Part shown: piece by piece, positions 1-7,760 of the stretch
How positions within the stretch are numbered: the stretch's first letter is position 1
How the letters are laid out: every line of letters begins with the position of its first letter
NCBI GenBank assembly: GCA_947455285.1
Contig: CANGOK010000006.1
Coordinates: 1 to 28,533 of the forward strand
Source: Beijerinckiaceae bacterium
Lineage (GTDB): Bacteria; Pseudomonadota; Alphaproteobacteria; Rhizobiales; Beijerinckiaceae
Direction of reading: 5' to 3'
Length of the DNA: 28,533 nucleotides
Notes under the pieces: model-generated
What the model saw: only the letters and a program-made list of their open reading frames with translations
What the model was told of the DNA's origin: nothing
The model's database searches: none
Made by a program: the position numbers and the translations under genes

Positions 1-710
1 GCTTCCTGCGTCGCCTTCAGATAGGCGCGCACTTCAGCAGGATTCGACTTCAGATATTCAGGCCGCGCCGCCACCACGGCCATGGCGTAGCCCTGTGACA
101 ACGGACCAAACTCCATTAGCGTGTGATTGCCTTCAGCCACCGCACGAAGATCAAAGGGCGCGTTGAGCAGCGAGACTGACGCGTTCTTGGTGGCGAGGGC
201 CGCATAGCGGTTGGCGGCCTGCGGATCGTAGATCTGATCAATGCGCGCCGGATCGACATTGTTCGATTTCAGCCAATCGCGCCACATCAGCGTTTGCAGG
301 TCGCTCTTGAACGCGAGCATTACGGTCTTGCCTTCGAGGTCCTTGGCGCTCTTGATCTCGGGACGCGCCACCATCGAATAGGGCAGGGTGTTGACGATGC
401 AGCCCACCAGAGTGAACTTCGCGCCCTGCGCCAGCGCATTGACTGCTGTGTAGAGCGTGGGGTGGGCGATATCGAGTGAACCGCCGATCAGCTGCTGGAC
501 GCCTTTGACAGGCGAGCCCGTCATGATGATGTCGGCGTCGATGCCATTCTTTGTATAAAAGCCCTTGGCGCGCGCCACATAGGTTGGCCAATAGATCGCA
601 GTGAGCGAATTGATGCCGATGGTCACGGTCTTGCCCGCCGCCATGGCGGGGGTGAAAGCGCTAGCGGCCATCGCCACGCCGGCGATAATGCTCTTCATCA
701 AAGCCTTCAT
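1..710 (-). CDS. NMT1/TauA-type ABC transporter substrate-binding protein (3' end missing)
   Basis: Periplasmic binding protein of the NMT1/THI5-like family. About 236 residues are visible and the C-terminus lies beyond the window edge. The start at 710 follows an AGGGAGG ribosome site by about six bases. Residues 1-25 form a Sec signal (MKALMKS, a hydrophobic stretch, then a TPAMAA cleavage region). The mature part opens with TVTIGINSL, followed by the family pattern of a slow-moving ligand pocket (GSLDIAHPTLYTAVNALAQG). It lies 40 bp downstream of the NTF2-like gene on the same strand, so the two are probably co-transcribed. No permease or ATPase gene is visible, although one could lie to the left of the window. 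The ligand is unknown; the aromatic-catabolic surroundings suggest an aromatic or related organic acid, which is inference only. Confidence 0.9.
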   Translation of the reverse strand, partial: MKALMKSIIAGVAMAASAFTPAMAAGKTVTIGINSLTAIYWPTYVARAKGFYTKNGIDADIIMTGSPVKGVQQLIGGSLDIAHPTLYTAVNALAQGAKFTLVGCIVNTLPYSMVARPEIKSAKDLEGKTVMLAFKSDLQTLMWRDWLKSNNVDPARIDQIYDPQAANRYAALATKNASVSLLNAPFDLRAVAEGNHTLMEFGPLSQGYAMAVVAARPEYLKSNPAEVRAYLKATQE

Positions 711-750
711 TCTTGCCTCCCTTGTCAGGTCTGAGCCTGTTTGATTCAGA

Positions 751-1341
751 TTACGCCAGCCACGCGCGGCCGCGCGCATAAAGCGCTTCCACCTCGGGGC
801 CGCGAAGGCCGGGCATGTCGCGTTTCACCGGCAGGCCGCGTTTGGTCTGGATATAGGCGAGATGCCTGTAGCCGACGGGGAAGCTTTGCAGGATCGCCTG
901 ATCGAAGGTGGGGAAGCGGGCGGGATCGAGCGCGTCGAAGCGATCCTTTTCATAGATTGGCTGACGTTCGACGATGGCCCAGCGGCCGTCGCGTTTTTCG
1001 AACAAGTCGTAGAAGCGCCCGGTGCAGACTACATCGCAATCGACGCCATCGACCTCGTCGCGCGATGAGATCATCATCTTGGTCTGGGCCACAGCGCGCG
1101 ATCCACGCAACTCTATGGACGTACCGCCCAGAAAATGCACGCTGAAGGTCGTGCCGCCCTTTTCAAAGGACTTGCGCGCGTTGGCTATGAACTGCTCCGA
1201 CGAGCCTTGGAACCAGGTGGCGTTCATGATGGCGCCCTCGTGCCAGCAGCTCCTGAAATTCTCCCAATCCCCGGAATCGCGCCAGATGGCCCAGCTTTCG
1301 ATGCAGTCGCGAATCTGACGACGGTCCTCTGCCTCATTCAT
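751..1341 (-). CDS. NTF2-like / SnoaL-like domain protein
   Basis: A 196-residue soluble protein with no signal peptide. The first about 130 residues have the look of the SnoaL-like (NTF2 superfamily) cone fold: an N-terminal helix (DRRQIRDCIESWAIWRDSGDWENF), the typical CWHEGAIMNATWFQG turn, and later strands ending in GRFYDLFEKRDGRWAIVERQPIYEKD. The fold includes small enzymes and ligand-binding proteins and is common in aromatic-degradation clusters, where related domains include hydroxylating-dioxygenase beta subunits. No catalytic role can be assigned from sequence. The start at 1341 has a GGGAG site eight bases upstream. The gene is transcribed away from the alpha/beta hydrolase operon and probably together with the binding protein that follows it. 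The fold assignment is fairly secure; the function is unknown. Confidence 0.85.
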   Translation of the reverse strand: MNEAEDRRQIRDCIESWAIWRDSGDWENFRSCWHEGAIMNATWFQGSSEQFIANARKSFEKGGTTFSVHFLGGTSIELRGSRAVAQTKMMISSRDEVDGVDCDVVCTGRFYDLFEKRDGRWAIVERQPIYEKDRFDALDPARFPTFDQAILQSFPVGYRHLAYIQTKRGLPVKRDMPGLRGPEVEALYARGRAWLA

Positions 1342-1380
1342 GTCGTTTGCTCCCTTGAAGCTGCGGATCGGCGCTTCGCC

Positions 1381-1409
1381 TTGACCCCAACCCTTATGGT
1401 CTTTAGCCT
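1381..1409 (+). promoter_or_regulatory. Candidate sigma70-type promoter of the hydrolase/ferBA-like operon
   Basis: TTGACC (1381-1386), a 17-base spacer and TAGCCT (1404-1409) lie in the 133-bp divergent gap. This is a near-consensus -35 with a moderate -10 that keeps its first two bases and its last T. It would start RNA near 1416, about 60 bases before the hydrolase start codon. The call is from pattern only. Confidence 0.45.
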
Positions 1410-1474
1410 AACACGAAACGCCAATTCAGGGGAATGCGCGCGCGGGTTCATCCCGACGCGCCCGAGGAAACGTC

Positions 1475-2344
1475 ATGTCGCCGATGCCCGAGGAGATCCG
1501 CCGCGCCCTCAAGGAAATGGGGCCGGGCGCGACGCTCGAAATGAACCTCGCCAGCAAGGCCATGTTCGCCCCGCTGATCCTGCCCATTGAAGGCGTGGTC
1601 GAGCAACTCGATCAGCCCTATGGCCAACATCCGCGTCATCAGTTCGACCTCTACGCCAAGCCCGGCGTCACGGGCGCGCCCATCGTGATCTATATTCCGG
1701 GCGGTGGATTTTCCGGCGGCGACAAGCGGCAGGATCAGGCCTTCTTCGGCAATCTTGGCCGCTTCTTCGCCAGCAAGGGCATGGTCTGCATAACAGCCAA
1801 TTATCGCCTGTCGCCCGAGGTCTCATGGCCCGCAGGCTCGCAGGATGTCGCCGCCCTTGTGGCGCATGTGAAGGCGAATGCTGCGCGCCTTGGCGGCGAC
1901 GCAAACCGCATCGTCATCTTCGGTCACTCCGCGGGCGCCGCACATGTGGCGTCCTATGTTTTCGACCCTGACCTTAGGGGCCATGAAGAGGTCGCGGGCG
2001 CCATACTCGCGAGCGGTCTTTATGTGCTGCGCCGTGAAGAGATGCGCCCCAATGTGGCGCTCTATTTTGGCGAAGACGAAGCGACATTCGAACGTCGTTC
2101 GGCGCTCTCGCATGTGGCGGGAACGAAGGTTCCGGTGCTGCTCAGCGTGGCCGAGTTCGATCCTGTCAGCCTCGCCACGCCAACCTTTGAAATGGCGATC
2201 GCGTTGACCAAGCGCGATGGCGCGCCGCCGCCCCTGTTGCGGCTCGACGAACACAATCACTTTTCCTGCATCTGCGGCATTGGCACGAAGGACGAACGGT
2301 TCTCCGGAGCCTTGCTCGACTTCATCGCCAAATGCACAGCCTGA
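1475..2344 (+). CDS. Alpha/beta hydrolase (esterase/lipase-like)
   Basis: A 289-residue cytoplasmic serine hydrolase of the alpha/beta fold, closest in pattern to the hormone-sensitive-lipase/kynurenine-formamidase-like esterases. An oxyanion-hole loop IPGGGFSGG lies at residues 75-82. The nucleophile elbow is GHSAG with Ser152. The acid is probably Asp229 (AEFDPVS) and the base His262 (DEHNHFS) or His260. The start at 1475 has AGGA nine bases upstream. It is the first gene of a plus-strand operon and is followed after 21 bp by a hydroxycinnamoyl-CoA hydratase/lyase homologue. That setting suggests it releases an aromatic acid from an ester or a small conjugate, but the substrate cannot be read from sequence. 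No signal peptide is seen, so the ester would have to be imported first. Confidence 0.9.
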   Translation: MSPMPEEIRRALKEMGPGATLEMNLASKAMFAPLILPIEGVVEQLDQPYGQHPRHQFDLYAKPGVTGAPIVIYIPGGGFSGGDKRQDQAFFGNLGRFFASKGMVCITANYRLSPEVSWPAGSQDVAALVAHVKANAARLGGDANRIVIFGHSAGAAHVASYVFDPDLRGHEEVAGAILASGLYVLRREEMRPNVALYFGEDEATFERRSALSHVAGTKVPVLLSVAEFDPVSLATPTFEMAIALTKRDGAPPPLLRLDEHNHFSCICGIGTKDERFSGALLDFIAKCTA

Positions 2345-2365
2345 CATCGACATACGGAGGAAACG

Positions 2366-3199
2366 ATGGCCGACAAGACCTATGAGAACATCAAGATCGA
2401 GCGCGAAGGCAATGTGACCTTTCTCGTGCTCAACCGTCCAGAGAAGCGCAACGCCATGAGCCCCGGCCTGCATTACGATGTGCAGGACGCCTTGCGTTGG
2501 CTCGACGACGACGCGCAGACCCGCGTGCTGGTGCTGACGGGCGCCGGCGACTCCTGGTGCGCAGGGCAGGACCTGAAGCTCTATTTCCGCGAGACTTCAA
2601 ACAATCCCATGGAGCGCAAGCGTTCCAACGCCGCCAGCCACAACTGGCGCTGGGAGTTGCTGACCCGCTTCTCCAAGCCCACCATCGCCATGGTCAATGG
2701 CTTCTGCTTCGGCGGCGCCTTCACCCAGCTCTGCGCCTGCGACTTCGCCATCACCGCGGAAGACGCGACCTTTGGTCTGTCTGAAGTGAACTGGGGCATT
2801 CTGCCCGGCGGCATCGTGAGCTGGAACCTGACCGACATGATGCTGCCCCGGCACGCCATGTATTATGCGGCGACCGGCGAGCCCTTCGATGGTAAGCGCG
2901 CCGTTGAAATCGGCCTTGCCAATTTCGCGGTTCCGCGCGATCAGCTGCGCGCCAAGACCCTTGAGTTCGCGGCGAAGCTCGAGAAGCTGAACCCCTCTGT
3001 GCTGCGCTACACCAAGGAAGCCGTTCGCGCCGTGCGCCATATGAGCGCCGACGATGCGCGCGATTACCTCGGCGCCAAGCAGGATTCGCTCGCCCGCGCC
3101 GATAAGGAAATTGCGGACAAGGTGGGCATGAAGAAGTTCCTCGACGAGAAGTCCTATCGTCCGGGTCTTGGCCCCTATCAGCGCCCTGAAGAAAAGTAA
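2366..3199 (+). CDS. ferB: p-Hydroxycinnamoyl-CoA hydratase/lyase-like enzyme (crotonase superfamily)
   Basis: A 277-residue crotonase-fold enzyme aligning end to end with Pseudomonas HCHL (Ech). That enzyme hydrates feruloyl- or coumaroyl-CoA and splits off acetyl-CoA to give the aromatic aldehyde. Shared blocks include LNRPEKRNAMSP, LVLTGAG, KPTIAMVNGFCFGG, FGLSEVNWGI and the C-terminal FLDEKS..PGL..YQR. The catalytic Glu143 equivalent is Glu140, and the Tyr75 equivalent is Tyr73 in LKLYFRE. The second phenol-binding tyrosine of HCHL (Tyr239, in DYLYAK) is Gly236 here (DYLGAK), and Ser123 reads as Thr120. These equivalences come from a remembered alignment. The order hydratase/lyase then NDP-forming acyl-CoA synthetase matches ferB-ferA of Sphingobium SYK-6. 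The family is secure, but the exact substrate is not; the symbol denotes the family match. An ordinary enoyl-CoA hydratase is the alternative. Confidence 0.82.
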   Translation: MADKTYENIKIEREGNVTFLVLNRPEKRNAMSPGLHYDVQDALRWLDDDAQTRVLVLTGAGDSWCAGQDLKLYFRETSNNPMERKRSNAASHNWRWELLTRFSKPTIAMVNGFCFGGAFTQLCACDFAITAEDATFGLSEVNWGILPGGIVSWNLTDMMLPRHAMYYAATGEPFDGKRAVEIGLANFAVPRDQLRAKTLEFAAKLEKLNPSVLRYTKEAVRAVRHMSADDARDYLGAKQDSLARADKEIADKVGMKKFLDEKSYRPGLGPYQRPEEK

Positions 3200-3207
3200 T
3201 CAGGCCC

Positions 3208-3240
3208 GCGGGCGCGCCCCTCGCGCGTCCGCTTTTTCTT
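3208..3240 (+). terminator. Rho-independent terminator or attenuator between ferB-like and ferA-like genes
   Basis: A 10-bp stem, 3208-3217 with 3223-3232 and one G-U pair, closes a five-base loop and is followed by TTTTTCTT (3233-3240). It starts nine bases after the hydratase/lyase stop and ends 18 bases before the GTG of the synthetase gene, so it sits inside an otherwise compact operon and may reduce downstream expression. Confidence 0.65.
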
Positions 3241-3258
3241 GCGACGGACGGATCAACG

Positions 3259-5388
3259 GTGAGCCTTAATTCCAACATCGGGGCGCTGATGGCGCCGCGC
3301 AATGTCGTCCTTGTTGGCGCGTCGGATCGCAATTGGGCGCCGCGCATCTGGGACAATCTCAGGCGATTTGGCTTTGAGGGCGCCGTCTATCCCGTCAATC
3401 CCACGCGCGATGAAATCTGGGGCGTGCGTTGCTACCCCACCATCGCTGATCTGCCCGAAGCCCCCGACCATCTCGCACTCTTCGTTCCCAAGGAGCAGAC
3501 GCTTGAGATTCTGGAAACGGGAGGCAAGCTCGGCCTGCGCAGCGCCAGCATCTATGCCGCTGGCTTTGGCGAGGGCGGCGATCCCGAGGGGCGCGCCCGC
3601 GCGCTGCGCCTCAAGCAGATTCTGAACACCTATTCCATCGCCGCGACCGGACCCAATTGCATGGGCCTCGCAGTCGGGCGTTCAAAGTTCTGCACCTTCC
3701 CCGATGAGCAGGTCGAGCCTCTGGCGCCGGGGGCGGTGGCGGCGATCACCCAGAGCGGCATGCTTGCGCAAACTTTCGCGCGTGGTCTCGTGGACGCTGG
3801 CCTGACGCTGGCCTATCTCATCTCCTGCGGCAATCAGACGGGCCTCACCTTCGCTGATTATATCTCCCATCTCGCTGACGATCCCGATCTTCGCGTCATC
3901 ACCTGCTACATCGAATCCGTCACAGACGGCCCCGCTTTTCTTGCAGCGGCGGAAAAGGCGCGGCGCAATGGCAAGACCATCGTCGCAGTGAAGGCTGGCG
4001 GCTCGGAGGAGGCGCGCAAGGCCGCGCTCGCGCACACAGGTTCGCTCGCAGGCTCCACGGAAGTCTTCGACGCTTTTGCGCGTGATGTCGGCATTGTGCG
4101 CGTCGATAGTCTGGAAGATATGGTGGAGGCAGCCGCCTATCTTGCGCGCATGCCGCGCCCCAAGGGGCCGCGTGTCGCCATCATGACAAATTCCGGCGCC
4201 CTCAAGTCGCTCGCCACCGATGCGGCGCAGACCTATGGCGTACAGTTCGCCGAGCTCGATCCCTCGACCGAAACGCGCATGCGCGAAACGCTCGCCGACG
4301 CCACACTCGCCAATCCTTTCGACAGCAAGCGCACCCTGAAGCTTGATGAATATATGGCCTGCGTGCGCGCGCTGCATGACGACGCCAATGTGGATCTTCT
4401 GCTGATGGCGGAAGAATTGCCACGCGCCGCCGGCATCGAACGCAAGGTCAAGAACCTCACGGCGCTCGACGCCTTCGCCGCTGAAGCGACAAAGCCGGTC
4501 GTGGCCTTCGCCCCGGTCACGCTGCAGGAAACGCAGTACATGCAGACCATGCGAGCGGGCATGACGCATCTGCCGTGGCTGCGCGATGTGGGCAAGAGCC
4601 TGCGCACCGTGGCGCGCATCGTCCCTTCGATGCTGACGCCTGCGCTAGCGCCCCATGCGCCCGCCCCCGCACGCGCGTCGATCGTCGCTCATTGGCGGGC
4701 CAAGGCTGCGGCGCTGAGCGGCCTGACAGCCTTGAGCGAAGCCGATTCCAAAGAGCTGTTGGCGGCGTTTGGAATTCGAGGCCCTGCCGAGGCGATCGTC
4801 GCGACGCCGGACGAAGCTGTCAACGCCGCCGCGAAAATCGGCTATCCCGTCGTGCTCAAGGGCGTCTCCGCCGCCGTGCCGCACAAGAGCGATGCGGGCC
4901 TCGTGTTGCTGGGTCTTGCAGATGCAAAGGCTGTGCGTGATGGCGCGGCGCTCATTGCGAAGCGATGCGCTGCTTTGGGCGCTCCCCTCGAGGGTGTGCT
5001 GGTCGCCGAGCAGGTCAGCGGCGCGGTCGAGATCGTGCTGGGACTGCATCGCGATCCCGAGATGGGCCATGCGGTCATGGTGGGCATGGGCGGCGTCTGG
5101 CTCGAACTCTTCAAGGACGTCGCCTTTGCGCCGCCGGGGCTTGGCCTTGAGCGCGCAAAAGAGACCATCGCCCTCACGCGCGCCTCGCAACTTCTGGGGG
5201 GCTATCGCGGCGCGCCGGTCTGCGACGTGGAGGCGCTGGCGCAAGCCATGGTCAGCCTCGGGCGCGTGGCGTGCGAACTTGGCGATGTGATCGAGGCCAT
5301 TGATGTCAATCCGATCGCGGTGCGGGCTGAGGGCAGGGGCGCCGTCGCGCTTGATGCGCTCGTCGTCCTGCGCCCGCCACAAGACTGA
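3259..5388 (+). CDS. ferA: NDP-forming acyl-CoA synthetase, feruloyl-CoA synthetase (FerA)-like
   Basis: A 709-residue fused acyl-CoA synthetase of the ADP-forming (acetyl-CoA synthetase/succinyl-CoA synthetase) superfamily. Residues 1-135 are the CoA-binding Rossmann domain (NVVLVGASDRNW, YPVNPTRDEIWG, ATGPNCMG). Residues about 150-470 are the ligase domains with the phospho-acceptor His259 in ALAHTGSLAGS. Residues about 490-700 are the ATP-grasp part (YPVVLKGVSAAVPHKSDAG, VGMGGVWLELFKDVAFAPPG, DVNPIAV). It would convert a carboxylic acid, ATP and CoA to the acyl-CoA, ADP and phosphate. FerA of Sphingobium SYK-6 belongs to this superfamily and follows ferB, as here, so a phenylpropanoid-like acid is the best guess. 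Acetate, pimeloyl or other acids remain possible. The start is GTG, after GGACGG. The stop is 9 bp before the chosen start of the Bug gene. Confidence 0.85.
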   Translation: MSLNSNIGALMAPRNVVLVGASDRNWAPRIWDNLRRFGFEGAVYPVNPTRDEIWGVRCYPTIADLPEAPDHLALFVPKEQTLEILETGGKLGLRSASIYAAGFGEGGDPEGRARALRLKQILNTYSIAATGPNCMGLAVGRSKFCTFPDEQVEPLAPGAVAAITQSGMLAQTFARGLVDAGLTLAYLISCGNQTGLTFADYISHLADDPDLRVITCYIESVTDGPAFLAAAEKARRNGKTIVAVKAGGSEEARKAALAHTGSLAGSTEVFDAFARDVGIVRVDSLEDMVEAAAYLARMPRPKGPRVAIMTNSGALKSLATDAAQTYGVQFAELDPSTETRMRETLADATLANPFDSKRTLKLDEYMACVRALHDDANVDLLLMAEELPRAAGIERKVKNLTALDAFAAEATKPVVAFAPVTLQETQYMQTMRAGMTHLPWLRDVGKSLRTVARIVPSMLTPALAPHAPAPARASIVAHWRAKAAALSGLTALSEADSKELLAAFGIRGPAEAIVATPDEAVNAAAKIGYPVVLKGVSAAVPHKSDAGLVLLGLADAKAVRDGAALIAKRCAALGAPLEGVLVAEQVSGAVEIVLGLHRDPEMGHAVMVGMGGVWLELFKDVAFAPPGLGLERAKETIALTRASQLLGGYRGAPVCDVEALAQAMVSLGRVACELGDVIEAIDVNPIAVRAEGRGAVALDALVVLRPPQD

Positions 5389-5397
5389 GGGATGAAC

Positions 5398-6429
5398 ATG
5401 CGTCGGCGCACCTTTCTCTCTGGCGTGTTCGCAAGCGTGGCGTCGCCCTCGCTGGCGCAGATGGACAAGGTCGCCGAGTTTTATCGTGGCAAGACGCTGA
5501 CCTGCTACATCGGTTACGCTTCCGGCGGCGGCTATGACGTCTATGCACGCACCATCAGCCGCTTCATGCAGAAGCATTTGCCGGGCAATCCCAATATCAT
5601 TGCGGTCAATATGCCTGGCGCCTCCAGCATGACGCTGGGCAATCATCTGGCCCGTGTGGCGCCGCGCGACGGTACGGCCTTTGGCGCAGTCAATTCGATG
5701 TTGCTCTTTGACCCGCTTTTCAACGGGCCCAAATCAAAGGCGCAGTTCACTGGCGGCGATATGACGATGATAGGCAACGCCGTCGTCTCCGCAGCCGTTC
5801 TTGTGGCGCTGAAGACATCGGGCGTGTCGAGCCTTGAAGAACTGCGCAGCAAGGAGCTTATGATAGCCGCCTCGACGCCTTCCGGTGACACTTACCTGTT
5901 GCCGCTCGCGCTTAAGAATGTCCTCGGCCTCAAGCTCAAGATCATCACCGGCTATCCCGGCACACGCGAAGCGGCGCTGGCGATGGAGAACGGCGAGGTC
6001 TTCGGCCGCGTCTGGGATATGGAGGGCATCAAGGCCGCGCGTCCGCAATGGTTGCGCGACGGCACGATCCGCGTCCTCGCCCAGCTTGCCCCCAAAGCCG
6101 ACCGCGCTGCGCCGCCCGGCGTTCCGCTGGCGCGCGATTTCGCCGCGAGCGAAGATGACAAGAAGGTCCTCGACGTCATCTCTCTCAGCACTGCGCTGGC
6201 GCGGCCCTATATCGCGCCCCCGGGCATTCCCTTGGAAAGGGCGCAGGCATTGCGCGACGCCTTCTGGGCGACGATGCATGACCCCGAGTTTCTCGCGGAG
6301 ATGGAGAGGCTGCAGCTCGCTGTCGATCCCGTATCGGGGCCGGATATGGAGAAGTTGCTGAAAGAGGCCTATGCTCTGCCTGATCCGCTTGTGCAAAGGG
6401 TGCGCAAGGCCCTTACGAACGAAGGCTGA
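5398..6429 (+). CDS. Bug-family (TTT system) solute-binding protein, probable Tat export
   Basis: Periplasmic binding protein of the tripartite tricarboxylate transporter (Bug/TctC) family, 343 residues from the chosen start. I use ATG 5398 rather than 5392 because GAGGG at 5387-5391 is correctly spaced only from the second ATG. The N-terminus MRRRTFLSGVF is a twin-arginine motif, followed by a short hydrophobic core and an SLAQ cleavage region. Family blocks are visible: YRGKTLTCYIGYASGGGYDVYAR, HLPGNPNIIAVNMPGASS and APRDGTAFG. The gene is embedded in the hydrolase/ferBA-like operon, 9 bp after the synthetase stop and 6 bp before the phosphoesterase gene. No membrane partner (TctA/TctB) is present. 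By context the ligand could be the aromatic acid used by the operon; this is inferred. Confidence 0.9.
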   Translation: MRRRTFLSGVFASVASPSLAQMDKVAEFYRGKTLTCYIGYASGGGYDVYARTISRFMQKHLPGNPNIIAVNMPGASSMTLGNHLARVAPRDGTAFGAVNSMLLFDPLFNGPKSKAQFTGGDMTMIGNAVVSAAVLVALKTSGVSSLEELRSKELMIAASTPSGDTYLLPLALKNVLGLKLKIITGYPGTREAALAMENGEVFGRVWDMEGIKAARPQWLRDGTIRVLAQLAPKADRAAPPGVPLARDFAASEDDKKVLDVISLSTALARPYIAPPGIPLERAQALRDAFWATMHDPEFLAEMERLQLAVDPVSGPDMEKLLKEAYALPDPLVQRVRKALTNEG

Positions 6430-6435
6430 AGCGTC

Positions 6436-7173
6436 ATGACTGAAGGCCGCGACATCGTCATCGTCCATACGTCAGACGTGCATGTCGATAATGACTATAC
6501 CGCCCGCGCCCATGGAGGCGACGGCGCGACGCCGCTCGTGCGCGTACTGGATGCGGCTCGCCATCTTCAAGCCGATATGGTGCTGCTCTGCGGCGATACT
6601 TTCGATTGCCACAAGATCCCGAAGTTTCTTGTGGAGCGGGTAGGTCAACTCGTGCGCGAGGCGGCGATACCTGTGGTGTTGCTGCCGGGCAATCATGACC
6701 CAGCGGTGGACGATAGCCTGTGGCTGACGCCTGCGCTCGCCGAAGTCGAAAATCTTCACGTGCTTGGCGTGCGCCATGACGAGGCCGTGCATTTCCCAGA
6801 TTTCGATCTCGAGGTCTGGGGCCGCGCCCATCGCGACTACAGCGATATGATCCCGTTCGAGACCATTCGTGCGCGCCGCGCCCGCTGGCATGTCGCCATG
6901 GCCCATGGCCATTATGTGCCCGAGCCCGACCGCGTCACGCGACCGCGGCCGTCCTGGCTTATCGGCGATGAAGAAATCAGGGCGACTGGCGCTGACTATC
7001 TGGCGCTTGGTCATTGGAACAGGGCCGTGCAGGTCGGCTGTGGCGCAGTGCCCGCCTACTATTCCGGCTCACCAGATTATGCACGCACAGTGAATGTGGT
7101 GCGCTTGCGGGCGAGCGGCGGCGTCGCGGTGGACCGCCATGATCTTCATTGGCCTGAGCCGCATGAACATTGA
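6436..7173 (+). CDS. SbcD/Mre11-like metallophosphoesterase
   Basis: A 245-residue calcineurin-like metallophosphoesterase resembling the nuclease domain of SbcD. The metal-site motifs appear in order: Asp14-x-His16 (HTSDVHVDN), Gly-Asp54 in LCGDTFDCH, Gly-Asn86-His-Asp88 in LLPGNHDPA, His159 in MAHGHY, and Gly-His193 in ALGHWN, followed by the SbcD-like YYSGSPD. The last motif is normally GHxH; here the second histidine reads Asn195. The C-terminal capping part of SbcD and the SbcC ATPase partner are absent. It is tightly coupled to the genes on either side (6 and 13 bp), so it is expressed with an aromatic-catabolic operon. DNA repair therefore looks an unlikely role, and a phosphodiesterase or phosphatase acting on a small molecule is possible. 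The fold is secure; the substrate is unknown. Confidence 0.85.
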   Translation: MTEGRDIVIVHTSDVHVDNDYTARAHGGDGATPLVRVLDAARHLQADMVLLCGDTFDCHKIPKFLVERVGQLVREAAIPVVLLPGNHDPAVDDSLWLTPALAEVENLHVLGVRHDEAVHFPDFDLEVWGRAHRDYSDMIPFETIRARRARWHVAMAHGHYVPEPDRVTRPRPSWLIGDEEIRATGADYLALGHWNRAVQVGCGAVPAYYSGSPDYARTVNVVRLRASGGVAVDRHDLHWPEPHEH

Positions 7174-7186
7174 AAGGGAGAATGAA

Positions 7187-7717
7187 ATGGCAAGCCAACC
7201 CACGCCGATCCGCCGCATCATCACCGGCCATGACGCCAACAACAAAGCGAAGGTTCTGATCGACGGAGCCGCGCAGAATTCCCGCAGCAACCGCCCCGGC
7301 CAGTTCACCACGCTCATGTGGTGCACCGATGAAATGCCTGTCGATATGTCCGTCGGCGAAGACGTCGAGGACATGGGCGCGCGCAAGCTCGGCACCTATC
7401 CGCCGGTTAATGGCACGCGCTTCATGATTTCGGAATATCCGCCGAACAATAACCCGGTGATGCACCGCACCGAGACCGTCGATTACATCATCATCCTGTC
7501 GGGCAAGATCGACATGGAGCTCGACGATGGCGAGACCGTCACCATGGGGCCGGGCGATGTGATGGTGCAGCGTGGAACCAACCATGCCTGGATCAACCGC
7601 TATGACGAAGTCTGCCGCATGGTCTTCGTGCTGGTGGACGCCAAGCCGCTTGGCTTCACCGAACATCTGCGCTCGCGTGACAACGAGCACAAGCAGCTGG
7701 CCGAAGGCCACAAGTAA
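7187..7717 (+). CDS. Cupin-domain protein
   Basis: A 176-residue single-domain cupin. The start at 7187 is set by AAAGGGAG six bases upstream; a longer frame running back to 7094 has no comparable site and would overlap the phosphoesterase gene. The cupin core is MHRTETVDYIIILSGKIDME (motif 1), then GPGDVMVQRGTNHAWINR (motif 2). In motif 1 the usual second histidine is Thr and the usual glutamate is Asp, while the motif 2 histidine is kept, so metal binding may be weak or unusual. Cupins with this motif pattern are frequent in catabolic operons of proteobacteria without an assigned function. It is the last gene of the operon and is followed by a terminator. Possible roles include a small dioxygenase, an isomerase or a ligand sensor; none can be chosen from sequence. 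Confidence 0.88.
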   Translation: MASQPTPIRRIITGHDANNKAKVLIDGAAQNSRSNRPGQFTTLMWCTDEMPVDMSVGEDVEDMGARKLGTYPPVNGTRFMISEYPPNNNPVMHRTETVDYIIILSGKIDMELDDGETVTMGPGDVMVQRGTNHAWINRYDEVCRMVFVLVDAKPLGFTEHLRSRDNEHKQLAEGHK

Positions 7718-7727
7718 TCAATGAAAC

Positions 7728-7757
7728 GGGGCGCGGTCCGGGGATCGCGCCCCTTTT
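7728..7757. terminator. Bidirectional Rho-independent terminator
   Basis: An 8-bp GC stem, GGGGCGCG (7728-7735) with CGCGCCCC (7746-7753), is extendable by two pairs and followed by TTTT on the plus strand and GTTT on the minus strand. It lies in the 43-bp convergent gap between the cupin gene and the minus-strand binding-protein gene and can serve both. Confidence 0.75.
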
Positions 7758-7760
7758 GAA

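Noticed and set aside
7094..7186. 31-codon extension of the cupin gene
   Set aside because: It overlaps the phosphoesterase gene and lacks a ribosome site; ATG 7187 has AAAGGGAG.
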